Shown here in pieces: positions 46,759 through 56,020 of a stretch of 64,000 bases of DNA; position 1 is the first letter of the stretch; each line of letters begins with the position of its first letter. The notes beneath the pieces are model-generated. The model searched no databases. It was not told the DNA's origin and saw only the letters and a program-made list of their open reading frames with translations. The DNA lies in NCBI RefSeq assembly GCF_010122465.1, contig NZ_WLZY01000005.1, forward strand, positions 431,010 to 495,009, given 5' to 3'. The position numbers and the translations under genes were made by a program. The stretch is from Phytoactinopolyspora mesophila (GTDB lineage: Bacteria; Actinomycetota; Actinomycetes; Jiangellales; Jiangellaceae).

Positions 46759-47789
46759 CCGAGCCGATCCTGGAGGTTCAGGAGCTGTCCGTCCGGTTTC
46801 CGGTCAAGGCCGGGTTCATCGGTCGCACCGTCGGCCACGTCCGCGCCGTCGAGGGCGTGGACCTGACGATCCGTCCGGGGGAGACGCTCGGACTGGTCGG
46901 CGAGTCCGGATGCGGCAAGACCACACTGGGCCGGTCGATCTCGCGCATCATCAAACCGACTGCGGGCCGGATCCAGTACCGAAGGCCCGACGGCGCCATC
47001 ACCGACCTGGCCGGGCTGCGTCACCGCCAGCTGAAACCATTCCAGCGGCAGATCCGGGTGGTGTTCCAGGATCCGTTCTCGTCGCTGAATCCGCGGATGA
47101 CGATTCTGCAGATCGTCGGTGAGCCGTTGCGGGCCAACGGCATCGCCACCGGTGGTGAGCTGGAGCGCCGGGTGGCGCGGATGCTCTCCCGGGTCGGGTT
47201 GTCGCCCAAGTACATGGACCGGTTTCCGCATGCGTTCTCCGGTGGTGAGCGGCAGCGAGTGAACATTGCCAGGGCGTTGATCCTCGAGCCGCGGCTGGTG
47301 ATCGCCGATGAGCCGGTCTCCGCGCTGGACGTGTCGGTGCGGGCGCAGATCCTGAATCTCCTGCGCGACTTGCAGGACGACTTCGAGCTGACCTACCTGT
47401 TCATCTCCCATGACCTGTCCGTGGTGGAGAGCATCTGCAACCGGGTCGCTGTCATGTACCTCGGCAAGATCGTGGAGTTGGCGGACACGGCCGAGCTCTA
47501 CGCTCGGCCGCGGCACCCGTACACCGAAGCGCTGCTCTCGGCAGTGCCGCGCCCAGACCCACGCCTACGCGACGCCGGGCGCCGGATCCGCCTGGCCGAC
47601 GACCTCCCCGATCCTTCGAATCCTCCGCCGGGCTGCTACTTCCACACCCGGTGCCCGTACGCGGTGCCGGGCGTCTGCGACGTCGCTGAACAGGGCCCCG
47701 CTCTGACCGAGACCACACCCGGACATCCGGCTGCCTGCCTGCGGACCGACGACCTCAGCCTGGCCGGCGTCGAGCACGAACCCGCCTGA
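46755..47789 (+). CDS. Opp-type ABC ATPase, DppF-like
   Basis: A 344-residue ATPase, partner of the DppD-like protein. It has Walker A GESGCGKT, signature [20 protein letters not shown] and Walker [15 protein letters not shown]. The C-terminal extension carries [15 protein letters not shown]. The ATG overlaps the previous stop by four bases and has AAGGAGG before it. It completes a five-gene Opp-type importer between the FAD enzyme and the secreted GH16-like protein. Confidence 0.88.
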   Translation: MTEPILEVQELSVRFPVKAGFIGRTVGHVRAVEGVDLTIRPGETLGLVGESGCGKTTLGRSISRIIKPTAGRIQYRRPDGAITDLAGLRHRQLKPFQRQIRVVFQDPFSSLNPRMTILQIVGEPLRANGIATGGELERRVARMLSRVGLSPKYMDRFPHAFSGGERQRVNIARALILEPRLVIADEPVSALDVSVRAQILNLLRDLQDDFELTYLFISHDLSVVESICNRVAVMYLGKIVELADTAELYARPRHPYTEALLSAVPRPDPRLRDAGRRIRLADDLPDPSNPPPGCYFHTRCPYAVPGVCDVAEQGPALTETTPGHPAACLRTDDLSLAGVEHEPA

Positions 47790-47868
47790 TGTCCCGCGCG
47801 AGAGGAGGCCCCTATCCCCGACCCTCCAACGCCCCCCAGATTCCGCACGTGAAGAAAGGACCCGCATC

Positions 47869-49407
47869 ATGCGAACGCAACGACGGATTGCCCTCGCTGC
47901 CGCTGCCTCGGCCGCGTTGGTTCTCTCGGTCATCACCGCCACGACGACGCAGGCCGACGATGCGCCGACGCAGGCCGACGACGCGCCGACGCAGGCCCAG
48001 ACCGGCGGGGACTCCTTTGTGGAGGAGTTCGACCAACCCATCGACGAGAGCTTCTGGTTCATCAACGACGGTTACCGCAACGGCGAACATCAGAACTGCA
48101 TGTTCAACGCGGACAACCTGGCCGTCGCGGACGGGATACTGACCCTCACGCTGGACGACACCCCGCTCGGAGGCCTCGACTACTCCTGTGCGGCCATGCA
48201 GACCCACCAGCGGTACGGCTACGGCACCTATGAGACCCGGATGCGTGTCACCGAGGCCAGTGGCACCAATCAGTCCCTGTTCACCTACATCGGTCCGTAT
48301 CAGGGGCACCCGTGGCATGAGATAGACGTCGAGGTCCTCGGCAAGGACACCACGGAGGTGGAGATCAACACGTGGGTGGACGGCGTACCGTCCGGCGGCG
48401 GTCCGGTGGACATCGGGGTGGACAACAGCGAGGAGTTCGTCCACTACGCGTTCGCGTGGGAGCCGCACCAGGTCCGCTTCTTCATCAACGGTGAGCTCGT
48501 CCGCACGTACACCGAGCCGTCCCAGGTTCCCTCCATCAACCAGCAGATCTTCACCATGACGTGGAGCACGGACATGCTCACCGACTGGATGGGCCCGTTC
48601 GAATACGACGGCGAGCCGATCATCACCGAGTACGAGTATGTGGCGTTCACCAGGGCGGAAGAGGAATGTCAGTTCGAGGACTCGATCGTGTGCGACATCG
48701 ACGTGGAGATCCCATCGTCGTCGTTCGTGGATGACTTCGACACCTTCGACACCAACCGCTGGCAGCGGTCGAACGGCTGGAACAACGGTCCGCAGCAGAA
48801 CTGCACCTGGGCCGCTGACCAGGCCACGGTGGCTGAGGGCACGCTCAACCTCACTTTCGTCGAGCAGGCCACCGGTGACCGCGACTACGCATGCGCCGAA
48901 GTGCAGCACCGGAGCAGATTGGGCTACGGAACCTATGAGGTGCGGATGAAAGGCGTCGAAGGCTCGGGTGTGATGGCGACCTTCTTCACCTGGGCCGGCG
49001 CGTCCGGCGAGCAGCCGTCGGAAGCTATCGACATCGCCAAACTGCTCGGTCTGGACACCAGCCAGGTCAAACTCAACACCTGGCGGAACAACCAGCCGCT
49101 CGATCCGGTGTTCGCCGACCTGCCGGCACCGGCGGACCAGGAGTTCCACGACTACGGAATGGTCTGGTCGGCCGAGCAGCTCGACTTCTACCTGAACGGC
49201 GATCTCGTGCACTCGATCACCGACGAGGACAAGATCCCCAGCCAGGCGACGAACATGTTCCTGAACATCTGGGCCAGCGAGTCGACCCCGGAGATGGGTG
49301 AATTCGTGCCGCCGGACGGCCCGCTCACCATGCAGGTCGACCGGGTCGCCTACACCGAGCCGGGCGACGACTGCCAGTTCGCCGAGTCGATCGCCTGCGA
49401 CCTCTGA
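47869..49407 (+). CDS. Secreted tandem GH16-like protein, second domain catalytically dead
   Basis: A 512-residue exported protein. The signal peptide is MRTQRRIALAAAASAALVLS, followed by a short QADDAPT tandem repeat. Two similar beta-sandwich domains follow (about 45-280 and 285-512), each with an internal Cys pair and ending with CQF(E/A)(D/E)SI(V/A)CD. Domain 1 has the GH16 catalytic motif HEIDVEVLG with Glu151, Asp153 and Glu155. In domain 2 the same place reads EAIDIAKLLG: both catalytic glutamates are alanine (Ala386, Ala390) and only Asp388 is kept. Domain 2 is therefore probably a glycan-binding module born from duplication. GH16 enzymes cleave beta-1,3/1,4-glucans or galactans such as laminarin, agar and carrageenan; which applies here is not readable. 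RBS AAAGGA. Confidence 0.82.
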   Translation: MRTQRRIALAAAASAALVLSVITATTTQADDAPTQADDAPTQAQTGGDSFVEEFDQPIDESFWFINDGYRNGEHQNCMFNADNLAVADGILTLTLDDTPLGGLDYSCAAMQTHQRYGYGTYETRMRVTEASGTNQSLFTYIGPYQGHPWHEIDVEVLGKDTTEVEINTWVDGVPSGGGPVDIGVDNSEEFVHYAFAWEPHQVRFFINGELVRTYTEPSQVPSINQQIFTMTWSTDMLTDWMGPFEYDGEPIITEYEYVAFTRAEEECQFEDSIVCDIDVEIPSSSFVDDFDTFDTNRWQRSNGWNNGPQQNCTWAADQATVAEGTLNLTFVEQATGDRDYACAEVQHRSRLGYGTYEVRMKGVEGSGVMATFFTWAGASGEQPSEAIDIAKLLGLDTSQVKLNTWRNNQPLDPVFADLPAPADQEFHDYGMVWSAEQLDFYLNGDLVHSITDEDKIPSQATNMFLNIWASESTPEMGEFVPPDGPLTMQVDRVAYTEPGDDCQFAESIACDL

Positions 49408-49425
49408 TCACCTGGAGCCGTTGAG

Positions 49426-51903
49426 ATGAGCCAGACCCATCCACGCCCCGCCGGCGTCGACGACGAAACGTTGCCGGCGCTGGTGGCCCGGCTGACCCTC
49501 GAGCAGAAGGTCCGGCTGCTGACCGGCGCCGACATGTGGGGCCTGTACGACGAGCCGGCGATCGGCCTGCGCCGGATGGTGCTCTCCGACGGGCCGTCCG
49601 GAATCCGCGGAGAGCACTTCGACGGACGCGAGACGTCGATCAACCTGCCCTCGGCCACCGCCCTGGGCGCGTCCTGGGACGTCGAGCTCGCGTACCGGTA
49701 CGGCGCCCTGCTGGTGGTCGAGGCGCGCCGCCGCGGTGCCGACGTCGTCCTCGGACCTACCATCAACCTGCACCGCAGCCCGCTCGGGGGACGGCATTTC
49801 GAGGCCTACTCCGAGGATCCGCTCCTGACGTCCCGGCTGGCGGCGGCCTACGTCCGCGCGGTTCAGGACGGAGGTGTGGGCGCGTGCCCGAAGCACTACA
49901 TCGCCAACGACTTCGAGACGGAGCGATTCACCGCCGACGTCGTGGTGAGCGAGCGTGCGTTGCGGGAGCTGTACCTGGCGGCGTTCGAGAACATCGTCCG
50001 CCAGGAGCGGCCGTGGATGGTCATGGCGGCGTACAACTCGGTCAACGGAGCCACCATGACGGAGAACCCGCTGCTGGGTGAGCCGCTGCGGGGCGAATGG
50101 GGCTTCGACGGCGTGGTGGTCTCGGACTGGTGGGCGACCCAGACGACGGAAGGCGCTGCCCTCGGGGAGCTGGACCTGGTGATGCCCGGCCCGGACGGTC
50201 CGTGGGGTGACAAGCTCGTCGAAGCGGTCAGCACCGGACGCGTCCCCGAGGTTGTCATCGACCGCAAGGTGCTTCACCTCCTGAGTCTCGCCGGCCGGGT
50301 AGGTGCGCTCGATGGAGTGGCCCCAGCCGTCGTTGTGCCATCCAAGGAAGACGGGCGGGCGCCAGTAGAAGACGGACCGGCGCTCGTGCGAGAGGCCGCA
50401 GCGGCCGGCATGGTACTCGTGCGAAACGCTGGCGGTGAGTTGCCCTGGCAGGCCGCCTCGCTGGGGCGAGTGGCCGTGATCGGCCACAACGCCTTTCACG
50501 CCCGGACTCAGGGCGGCGGCAGCGCGGTGGTCGAGCCCGATTACACGGTGGCGCCGCTGGACGGGCTGCGCGGCGCACTTCCCGGCACGGAGGTGGTCTG
50601 GGCGCTCGGAGCGGCCATCCAGCGCGCCGTCGTTCCGTTACCTGAGCAGGACCTGACCGACCCGGTGACGGGCGAGCGCGGGGTTCGCGTCATCTTCCGG
50701 GACCCGGACGGCGCGGAGATCCTCAGCGAGTGGCGACGCGGGGCCGATCTGGCGCGGCTCGCCTCTCCCCGGCTCCTTGACCACGCGCGGGTGCAGCTCT
50801 GCACTCGCTACCGGCCGACGCGCACGGAGGATGTGCGCTTGGGGGTGGCCGGTGCGGGACGGGTACGGATGCACGTGGACGGGCGCCTGGTGCTCGACGC
50901 AGAACTGGTGCATGAGGGGCAGGTCTTCGCCGGAGGCCTGCTGGCACCGCCTGTGGCGAGTGTGCCGGTGTCGCTGACGGCCGGCACACCGATCGACATC
51001 GAGATCAGTCTCGAGGTGCCCGCTGACCGGCCCGAAGGGGCGGCTACCCTCACCCTCGGCTTCGACCTCGAAACGGCCGAGCCTGATCAGTTGATGGCCG
51101 AAGCCGTCGAGACCGCCCGCACCGCCGACGCGGCGGTCGTCGTGGTCGGCACTAGCTCGGATGTGGAGAGCGAGGGCTTCGACCGGAAGAGCCTCGCATT
51201 GCCGGGCCGGCAGGACGAGCTGGTCCACGCGGTGGCGGCGGTCAACCCTCGCACCGTAGTGGTCGTGAACTCGGGCGCGCCGGTGACCATGCCATGGCGA
51301 GACGAGGTGGCGGCCGTACTGCTCACCTGGTTCGGGGGGCAGGAGTACGGCAACGCCCTCGCCGACGTCCTGCTCGGCGTGAGAGAACCCGGCGGCCGGC
51401 TGCCGACCACGTGGCCGGCCGCCGAGTCCGACGTCCCGATCCTGGACACCACGCCGGTGAACGGCACGCTGCGCTACGACGAGGGCATCCACATCGGCTA
51501 CCGCGCCTGGCTGCGCTCCGGTGTGTCTCCGGCGTACCCGTTCGGCTACGGCCTCGGCTACACCACCTGGGACCTGACCGATCTGACTGTGTCTCGTCCT
51601 GCTGGAGACCGGTGGGAGGCCCAGGTGCGGGTCCGCAATACCGGGATGCGGGTGGGTAAGCATGTGGTGCAGGTGTATCTGTCCAGGCCGGGCAGTGGCG
51701 TCGAGCGGCAGGAGCGGTGGCTGGCTGGGTTCGCTGTGGTGAGAGCGGAGCCGGGGGAGGAGCAGAACGCGGTGATCGAGATCGCGTCGCGTGCTTTTCA
51801 GCATTGGGACGGCGGTTGGCAGGTCGAGCCCGGCAGCTACACCCTGTACGCCGGATCGCACGTGGCCGATCTCCCGCTGAGCACGCGGGTCGACGTCGAA
51901 TGA
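49426..51903 (+). CDS. GH3 family beta-glycosidase with PA14-like insert
   Basis: An 825-residue enzyme without signal peptide, so it acts inside the cell on imported oligosaccharides. The (beta/alpha)8 domain holds the nucleophile Asp234 in GVVVSDWWATQ and KHYIANDFETERF. A PA14-like insert covers about 415-560. The second domain continues with VVVVGTSSDVESEGFDRKSL, with the likely acid/base Glu in this loop, and a fibronectin-III-like C-terminal domain closes it. It follows the GH16-like gene by 18 bases and overlaps the sulfatase by four. A beta-glucosidase or a related exo-beta-glycosidase is expected. Confidence 0.9.
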   Translation: MSQTHPRPAGVDDETLPALVARLTLEQKVRLLTGADMWGLYDEPAIGLRRMVLSDGPSGIRGEHFDGRETSINLPSATALGASWDVELAYRYGALLVVEARRRGADVVLGPTINLHRSPLGGRHFEAYSEDPLLTSRLAAAYVRAVQDGGVGACPKHYIANDFETERFTADVVVSERALRELYLAAFENIVRQERPWMVMAAYNSVNGATMTENPLLGEPLRGEWGFDGVVVSDWWATQTTEGAALGELDLVMPGPDGPWGDKLVEAVSTGRVPEVVIDRKVLHLLSLAGRVGALDGVAPAVVVPSKEDGRAPVEDGPALVREAAAAGMVLVRNAGGELPWQAASLGRVAVIGHNAFHARTQGGGSAVVEPDYTVAPLDGLRGALPGTEVVWALGAAIQRAVVPLPEQDLTDPVTGERGVRVIFRDPDGAEILSEWRRGADLARLASPRLLDHARVQLCTRYRPTRTEDVRLGVAGAGRVRMHVDGRLVLDAELVHEGQVFAGGLLAPPVASVPVSLTAGTPIDIEISLEVPADRPEGAATLTLGFDLETAEPDQLMAEAVETARTADAAVVVVGTSSDVESEGFDRKSLALPGRQDELVHAVAAVNPRTVVVVNSGAPVTMPWRDEVAAVLLTWFGGQEYGNALADVLLGVREPGGRLPTTWPAAESDVPILDTTPVNGTLRYDEGIHIGYRAWLRSGVSPAYPFGYGLGYTTWDLTDLTVSRPAGDRWEAQVRVRNTGMRVGKHVVQVYLSRPGSGVERQERWLAGFAVVRAEPGEEQNAVIEIASRAFQHWDGGWQVEPGSYTLYAGSHVADLPLSTRVDVE

Positions 51904-53366
51904 CAGCACCGAACATCCTCCTGCTCATGGCCGACCAGTGGCGGGGTGACTGCCTGAGCGTCGCCGGGCACCCGGTGGTGCACACGCCGTTCCTCGACCA
52001 GCTGGCCTCGCGGGGCGTGCGCTTCAGCCGGGCCTACTCGGCGTCGCCCACGTGTATCCCGGCGCGGGCGTCGTTGCATACCGGGATGACACCCGCGAGC
52101 CATGGGCGGGTGGGCTACCAGGACTACGTGCCGTGGGACTACGACGTGACGCTGGCCGGCGAGCTGACCCGCGCCGGGTACCAGACGCAGGCGGTGGGGA
52201 AGATGCACGTCTATCCCGAGCGCAGCCAGCTCGGGTTCCAGAACGTCATCCTGCACAGCCCCACCGGGATCGTGCGGATGGCTCGTCAGCAGGGCCGCGA
52301 CCCCGGCCTGGTGGATGACTATCTGCCCTGGCTGCGCCAGCAGCTGGGGCGAGACGCCACGTTCTTCGACCATGGCATCGACAGCAACTCCTACGTGGCC
52401 CGGCCGTGGGACAAACCGGAGCACACTCACCCGACCACCTTCGTGGCCACCCAGGCGGCCGATTTCCTGCGGCGGCGCGACCCACGCAAGCCGTTCTTCC
52501 TGTTCGCCTCGTTCAACGCGCCGCACCCGCCGTACGATCCGCCGGGGTGGGCGTTCGAGCAGTATCTCGACCGGGAGATGCCCGATCCGCCGGTGGGCGA
52601 CTGGGTGGAGCTCTTCGCGAGGCACGCGAAACCGGCCGATCCCACGGCATGGGTGGCCGACGTCGACGCGGCAACGTTGCGGCGCGCCCGGGCCGGCTAC
52701 TACGGGCACATGACCCACGTCGACCACCAGATCGCGTATCTGCTGGCTGAACTGGAGCACCACGGGGTACGGGAGAACACATACATCTGTTTCATTTCCG
52801 ATCATGGCGAGATGATGGGTGACCATCACCTGTACCGGAAGGGCTTTCCCTACGAGGGGTCCGCGCGGATTCCGCTGCTCTTCGCCGGACCGGGCGTGCC
52901 CGGCGGTTCGGTACGCGATGAGCTCGTCGAACTGCGCGACATCATGCCGACGCTGCTCGAGTGCGCTGGCGTCGACCCGCCCGCGTCGGTCGAGGGCGAG
53001 AGCTTCCTCGGGCGCGTGCGCGGAGAAGTAGGCGTGTCTGGTGAGGATTCCCAGTGGCGGGGCGACCTGCACGGCGAGCACGTGATGTTCGGCGAGTCGC
53101 AGCAGTGGCTCACCGATGGCCGTTCCAAGTACGTGTGGTTCTCCGGGTCCGGCCACGAACAGCTCTTCGACCTGGTCGCCGACCCGGAAGAGACTCGCGA
53201 CCTGGCGCGCGACCCGTCGTCGGCCGACACGCTTGCCTGGTGGCGCGCCCGCCTGGTCGCTGAGCTCGACGGCCGCGAAGAAGGCTTCACCGACGGCCGG
53301 CGGCTGATTCCCGGCCGGCCGGTCCGAGCCTGCCTGGCCCACGTAACCGACCACCGCCAGGAGTAG
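51900..53366 (+). CDS. Cys-type sulfatase (S1 family)
   Basis: A 488-residue cytoplasmic sulfatase. The N terminus NILLLMADQWRGDCLSVAGH supplies metal-binding aspartates. The modification site is SPTCIPARASLHTG with Cys52, which must be converted to formylglycine. The C-terminal half has ICFISDHGEMMGDHHLYRKG with further ligands, and YEGSARIPLLFAGPG. No signal peptide, so it desulfates imported oligosaccharides or a small sulfate ester. Its ATG overlaps the GH3 stop by four bases, which ties sulfate removal directly to glycosidic cleavage. A formylglycine-generating enzyme is not encoded in this window. Confidence 0.9.
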   Translation: MTAPNILLLMADQWRGDCLSVAGHPVVHTPFLDQLASRGVRFSRAYSASPTCIPARASLHTGMTPASHGRVGYQDYVPWDYDVTLAGELTRAGYQTQAVGKMHVYPERSQLGFQNVILHSPTGIVRMARQQGRDPGLVDDYLPWLRQQLGRDATFFDHGIDSNSYVARPWDKPEHTHPTTFVATQAADFLRRRDPRKPFFLFASFNAPHPPYDPPGWAFEQYLDREMPDPPVGDWVELFARHAKPADPTAWVADVDAATLRRARAGYYGHMTHVDHQIAYLLAELEHHGVRENTYICFISDHGEMMGDHHLYRKGFPYEGSARIPLLFAGPGVPGGSVRDELVELRDIMPTLLECAGVDPPASVEGESFLGRVRGEVGVSGEDSQWRGDLHGEHVMFGESQQWLTDGRSKYVWFSGSGHEQLFDLVADPEETRDLARDPSSADTLAWWRARLVAELDGREEGFTDGRRLIPGRPVRACLAHVTDHRQE

Positions 53367-53369
53367 AGC

Positions 53370-54965
53370 ATGAGCGAAGACAGGGAGATACACACCGACG
53401 TCGTGGTCGTGGGCGCTGGCCTGGGCGGGGTGGCCGCCGCGCTGGCCGCGGCACGGGCTGGACTGCGCGTCGTTCTCGCCGAGGAGACCGATTGGATCGG
53501 CGGACAGTTGACGGCCCAGGGCGTGCCGTCGGATGAGCACCCGTGGATCGAGCAGTTCGGCTGCACCGCGAGTTATCGTCAGCTGCGCGACGGCATCCGG
53601 GACTATTACCGCCGCTGGTACCCGCTAACACCCGAGGCTCGGGCACGACGCGCGCTGAATCCCGGCAACGGAAAGGTCAGCCCGCTGTGCGCGGAGCCGC
53701 GGGTCAGCCTGGCCGTGCTGGAGGGGATGCTCGCGCCGAGCCGCGCCGACGGACGCCTCGACGTGCGGCTGCGCCACCGGCCGGTCGCGGCCACCGTCGA
53801 CGATGACACCGTTACCAGCGTCACGCTCCATGACCTGGACGGCAACCGCACGCTCACTGTCACCGCCCCGTATGTTCTGGACGCCACCGAGACCGGAGAG
53901 CTGTTGCCTCTGACCGGCACGGAGTACATCACCGGTTTCGAGTCCCAGGACGACACCGGCGAGCCCAGTGCTCCCCGGGAGCGGCAACCGCTGAACATGC
54001 AGGCTGTGTCCTGGTGTTTCGCCGTGGATCACCGGCCGGGCGAAGACCACACGATCGACAAGCCCGACCAGTACGGCTTCTGGCGGGACTATCAGCCGCC
54101 GTATTGGCCGGATCGGATGTTCAGCATGGTGGCGCCGTCGCCGCAGACGCTGGAACCGGCGCCGCGTTATTTCCTTCCGCATGACGACGATCCGGCTCGT
54201 GGCGCCGACCGGGACCTGTGGGCGTTCCGGCGGATCCTCGCGCGGGACAACTTCGCGCCCGGTGCGTTTGCCAGCGACGTGGTGATCGTGAATTGGCCGA
54301 TGATCGACTACCTGGAGGGGCCGTTGTTCGAGGTGGACGCCGACGAAGCGGCGAAGCACGCCGTCGGCGCCCGGCAGATGAGCCGGAGCTTCCTGTACTG
54401 GATGCAGACCGAGATGCCGACACCGGACGGCGGAACCGGCCTGCGCGGGTTGCGGTTGCGCGGCGACGTGTTCGGCACCACGCACGGGCTGGCGAAGGCC
54501 CCATACATCCGGGAGTCGCGGCGGATCGCCGCCGAGTACACGATCGTCGAACAGGACGTCTCGCTTGCGCTACGTGGACAGCAGGGCGCGAAGGCGTACC
54601 CGGACTCGGTCGGGATCGGTTCGTACCGCATCGACCTGCACCCGTCCACGGGCGGGGACAACTACATCGACGTCGGCTCGCTGCCGTTCCAGATCCCGCT
54701 GGGCGCTCTGCTGCCGGTCCGCACCCGCAACCTGCTCCCTGCGGCGAAGAACATCGGAACGACGCATATCACCAACGGCTGCTACCGGCTTCACCCGGTG
54801 GAATGGAACGTCGGCGAGTCGGCGGGTCTGCTGGCGGCGTACTGCCTCACCCACAAGGTCACCCCGCACCAGGTCCGCGCCGACGACATCCACCTCGCGG
54901 CGTATCAGAAGGCACTGACCGAGCACGGCGTCGAACTGGCCTGGCCGACGGTCTACGGCTATTGA
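53370..54965 (+). CDS. FAD-dependent oxidoreductase (PF12831-like), second copy
   Basis: A 531-residue paralogue of the enzyme at 39877, matching it along the whole length. The FAD motif is DVVVVGAGLGGVAAALAAAR, followed by VLAEETDWIGGQLTAQGVPS; LDATETGELLPLTGTEYITG and LPAAKNIGTTHITNGCYRLH are nearly unchanged. The two differ most around residues 265-285 of each protein. It starts three bases after the sulfatase stop and ends the plus-strand locus. The two copies are direct repeats of about 1.6 kb flanking 12 kb of transporter and glycosidase genes. Confidence 0.8.
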   Translation: MSEDREIHTDVVVVGAGLGGVAAALAAARAGLRVVLAEETDWIGGQLTAQGVPSDEHPWIEQFGCTASYRQLRDGIRDYYRRWYPLTPEARARRALNPGNGKVSPLCAEPRVSLAVLEGMLAPSRADGRLDVRLRHRPVAATVDDDTVTSVTLHDLDGNRTLTVTAPYVLDATETGELLPLTGTEYITGFESQDDTGEPSAPRERQPLNMQAVSWCFAVDHRPGEDHTIDKPDQYGFWRDYQPPYWPDRMFSMVAPSPQTLEPAPRYFLPHDDDPARGADRDLWAFRRILARDNFAPGAFASDVVIVNWPMIDYLEGPLFEVDADEAAKHAVGARQMSRSFLYWMQTEMPTPDGGTGLRGLRLRGDVFGTTHGLAKAPYIRESRRIAAEYTIVEQDVSLALRGQQGAKAYPDSVGIGSYRIDLHPSTGGDNYIDVGSLPFQIPLGALLPVRTRNLLPAAKNIGTTHITNGCYRLHPVEWNVGESAGLLAAYCLTHKVTPHQVRADDIHLAAYQKALTEHGVELAWPTVYGY

Positions 54966-54997
54966 TGGTTTCAGGCGTATCGGTTGCGAGCCCGGTT

Positions 54998-55396
54998 TCA
55001 GAGCTTGCGCATCGCCCAGCCCTGTTCAGCGCTGTGCGCTACGGCCTCCAGGTCGGCTCCGGTGGAGGCCAGCACGGCAGCGGCCACGGCACCTTCGACG
55101 AACGGTGCGTCGGCAAGGCGGACCACGGGAGCGTTGTCCTCGTCTTCGAGGTCGGCGAGCAATGTCTTGGCCGTCAGCACCGAACTGCCCATATCCATCA
55201 GGATGAGCACGCCGTCACCCTTGTCCGCCTCAGTCACAGCGGCGCTGATCAGGTCGATGCTCGTTCCCATGCCGCCATCTTCAGTTCCTCCGGCGGGTGC
55301 GATCGGAACCTCCGCGCCGGCCAGAGAACTCGCCAGCTCCGCGGTGGCTGCCGCGAGCGCCGGACTGTGAGAGACCAGAACGATCCCCACACTCAT
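54998..55396 (-). CDS. dhaM: Dihydroxyacetone kinase phosphotransferase subunit DhaM
   Basis: A 132-residue EIIA-Man-like protein that takes phosphate from the PTS protein HPr and passes it to DhaL-bound ADP. The N terminus GIVLVSHSPALAAATAELAS carries the active histidine at about position 10. The GDGVLILMDMGSSVLTAKTL block is typical. It is a single-domain DhaM without the HPr and EI domains of the E. coli protein. Its start overlaps dhaL by four bases. It is the last gene of dhaKLM, convergent with the FAD oxidoreductase. Confidence 0.92.
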   Translation of the reverse strand: MSVGIVLVSHSPALAAATAELASSLAGAEVPIAPAGGTEDGGMGTSIDLISAAVTEADKGDGVLILMDMGSSVLTAKTLLADLEDEDNAPVVRLADAPFVEGAVAAAVLASTGADLEAVAHSAEQGWAMRKL

Positions 55397-56019
55397 GGCG
55401 CGGTCACCTCAGCTAATGCACGCAGGATGAGAACGGTGGAGGCGGCCCCGGGATCCTCGTGGCCGATACTGCGTTTGCCGAGATAGCTTGCGCGGCCTTT
55501 CCGGGCCTGCATCGGTATTGTCTCGGCCAGCCCGGCCTCGGCGGCCTTCGTGGCATTGACGGCGGCGGTGTGCAGGTCGGACGTGCTGCGAGCTGCTTCC
55601 TGGAACGCGGCGACGGCGGGAGCCAGCGCGTCCACCATGGTCTTGTCGCCGTGTAAGGCTCCGCCGAGTTCCTCGATGCCCCGGAGCATCGCTTCGAGCG
55701 CATCGGCTACCGCGGTGACGTCGCCCTCGTCGCGTAGTTCTTTGCCGAACTGCCGGAACCCGTTGCCGTACAACGGCCCGGACGCTCCGCCGGTCTTGGA
55801 GATCAGCGCGCGCCCGGCGGTGATCAGCGTCTTTGCGGCGCTGTCCGGCGTCTTCTCGTCGATGTCAACGACGGCCGCGAGCAGGCCACGCGTCAAGTTG
55901 GCGCCGTGGTCGCCATCGCCGATCTCGGCGTCCAGCCGGGTGAGGCGTGGCTCGTCGGTGCGCACCAATTCCGCGGCGCGGCTGACCCAGGCGATGGCCG
56001 TAGCTGTGTCGAGGATCAT
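55393..56019 (-). CDS. dhaL: Dihydroxyacetone kinase ADP-binding subunit DhaL
   Basis: A 208-residue subunit that holds ADP as a permanent cofactor. The metal-binding aspartates are in LDAEIGDGDHGANLTRG. SKTGGASGPLYGNGFRQFGK and KGRASYLGKRSIGHEDPGAA are the expected nucleotide-binding loops. It starts one base after the dhaK stop and overlaps dhaM by four bases. The complex phosphorylates dihydroxyacetone, from glycerol oxidation, using PEP rather than ATP. Confidence 0.93.
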   Translation of the reverse strand: MILDTATAIAWVSRAAELVRTDEPRLTRLDAEIGDGDHGANLTRGLLAAVVDIDEKTPDSAAKTLITAGRALISKTGGASGPLYGNGFRQFGKELRDEGDVTAVADALEAMLRGIEELGGALHGDKTMVDALAPAVAAFQEAARSTSDLHTAAVNATKAAEAGLAETIPMQARKGRASYLGKRSIGHEDPGAASTVLILRALAEVTAP

Positions 56020-56020
56020 G

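Noticed and set aside
47950-48000. Short tandem repeat (QADDAPT) after the GH16 signal peptide as a regulatory repeat
   Set aside because: It is in frame within a linker and has only about two units, so it is an ordinary low-complexity linker.
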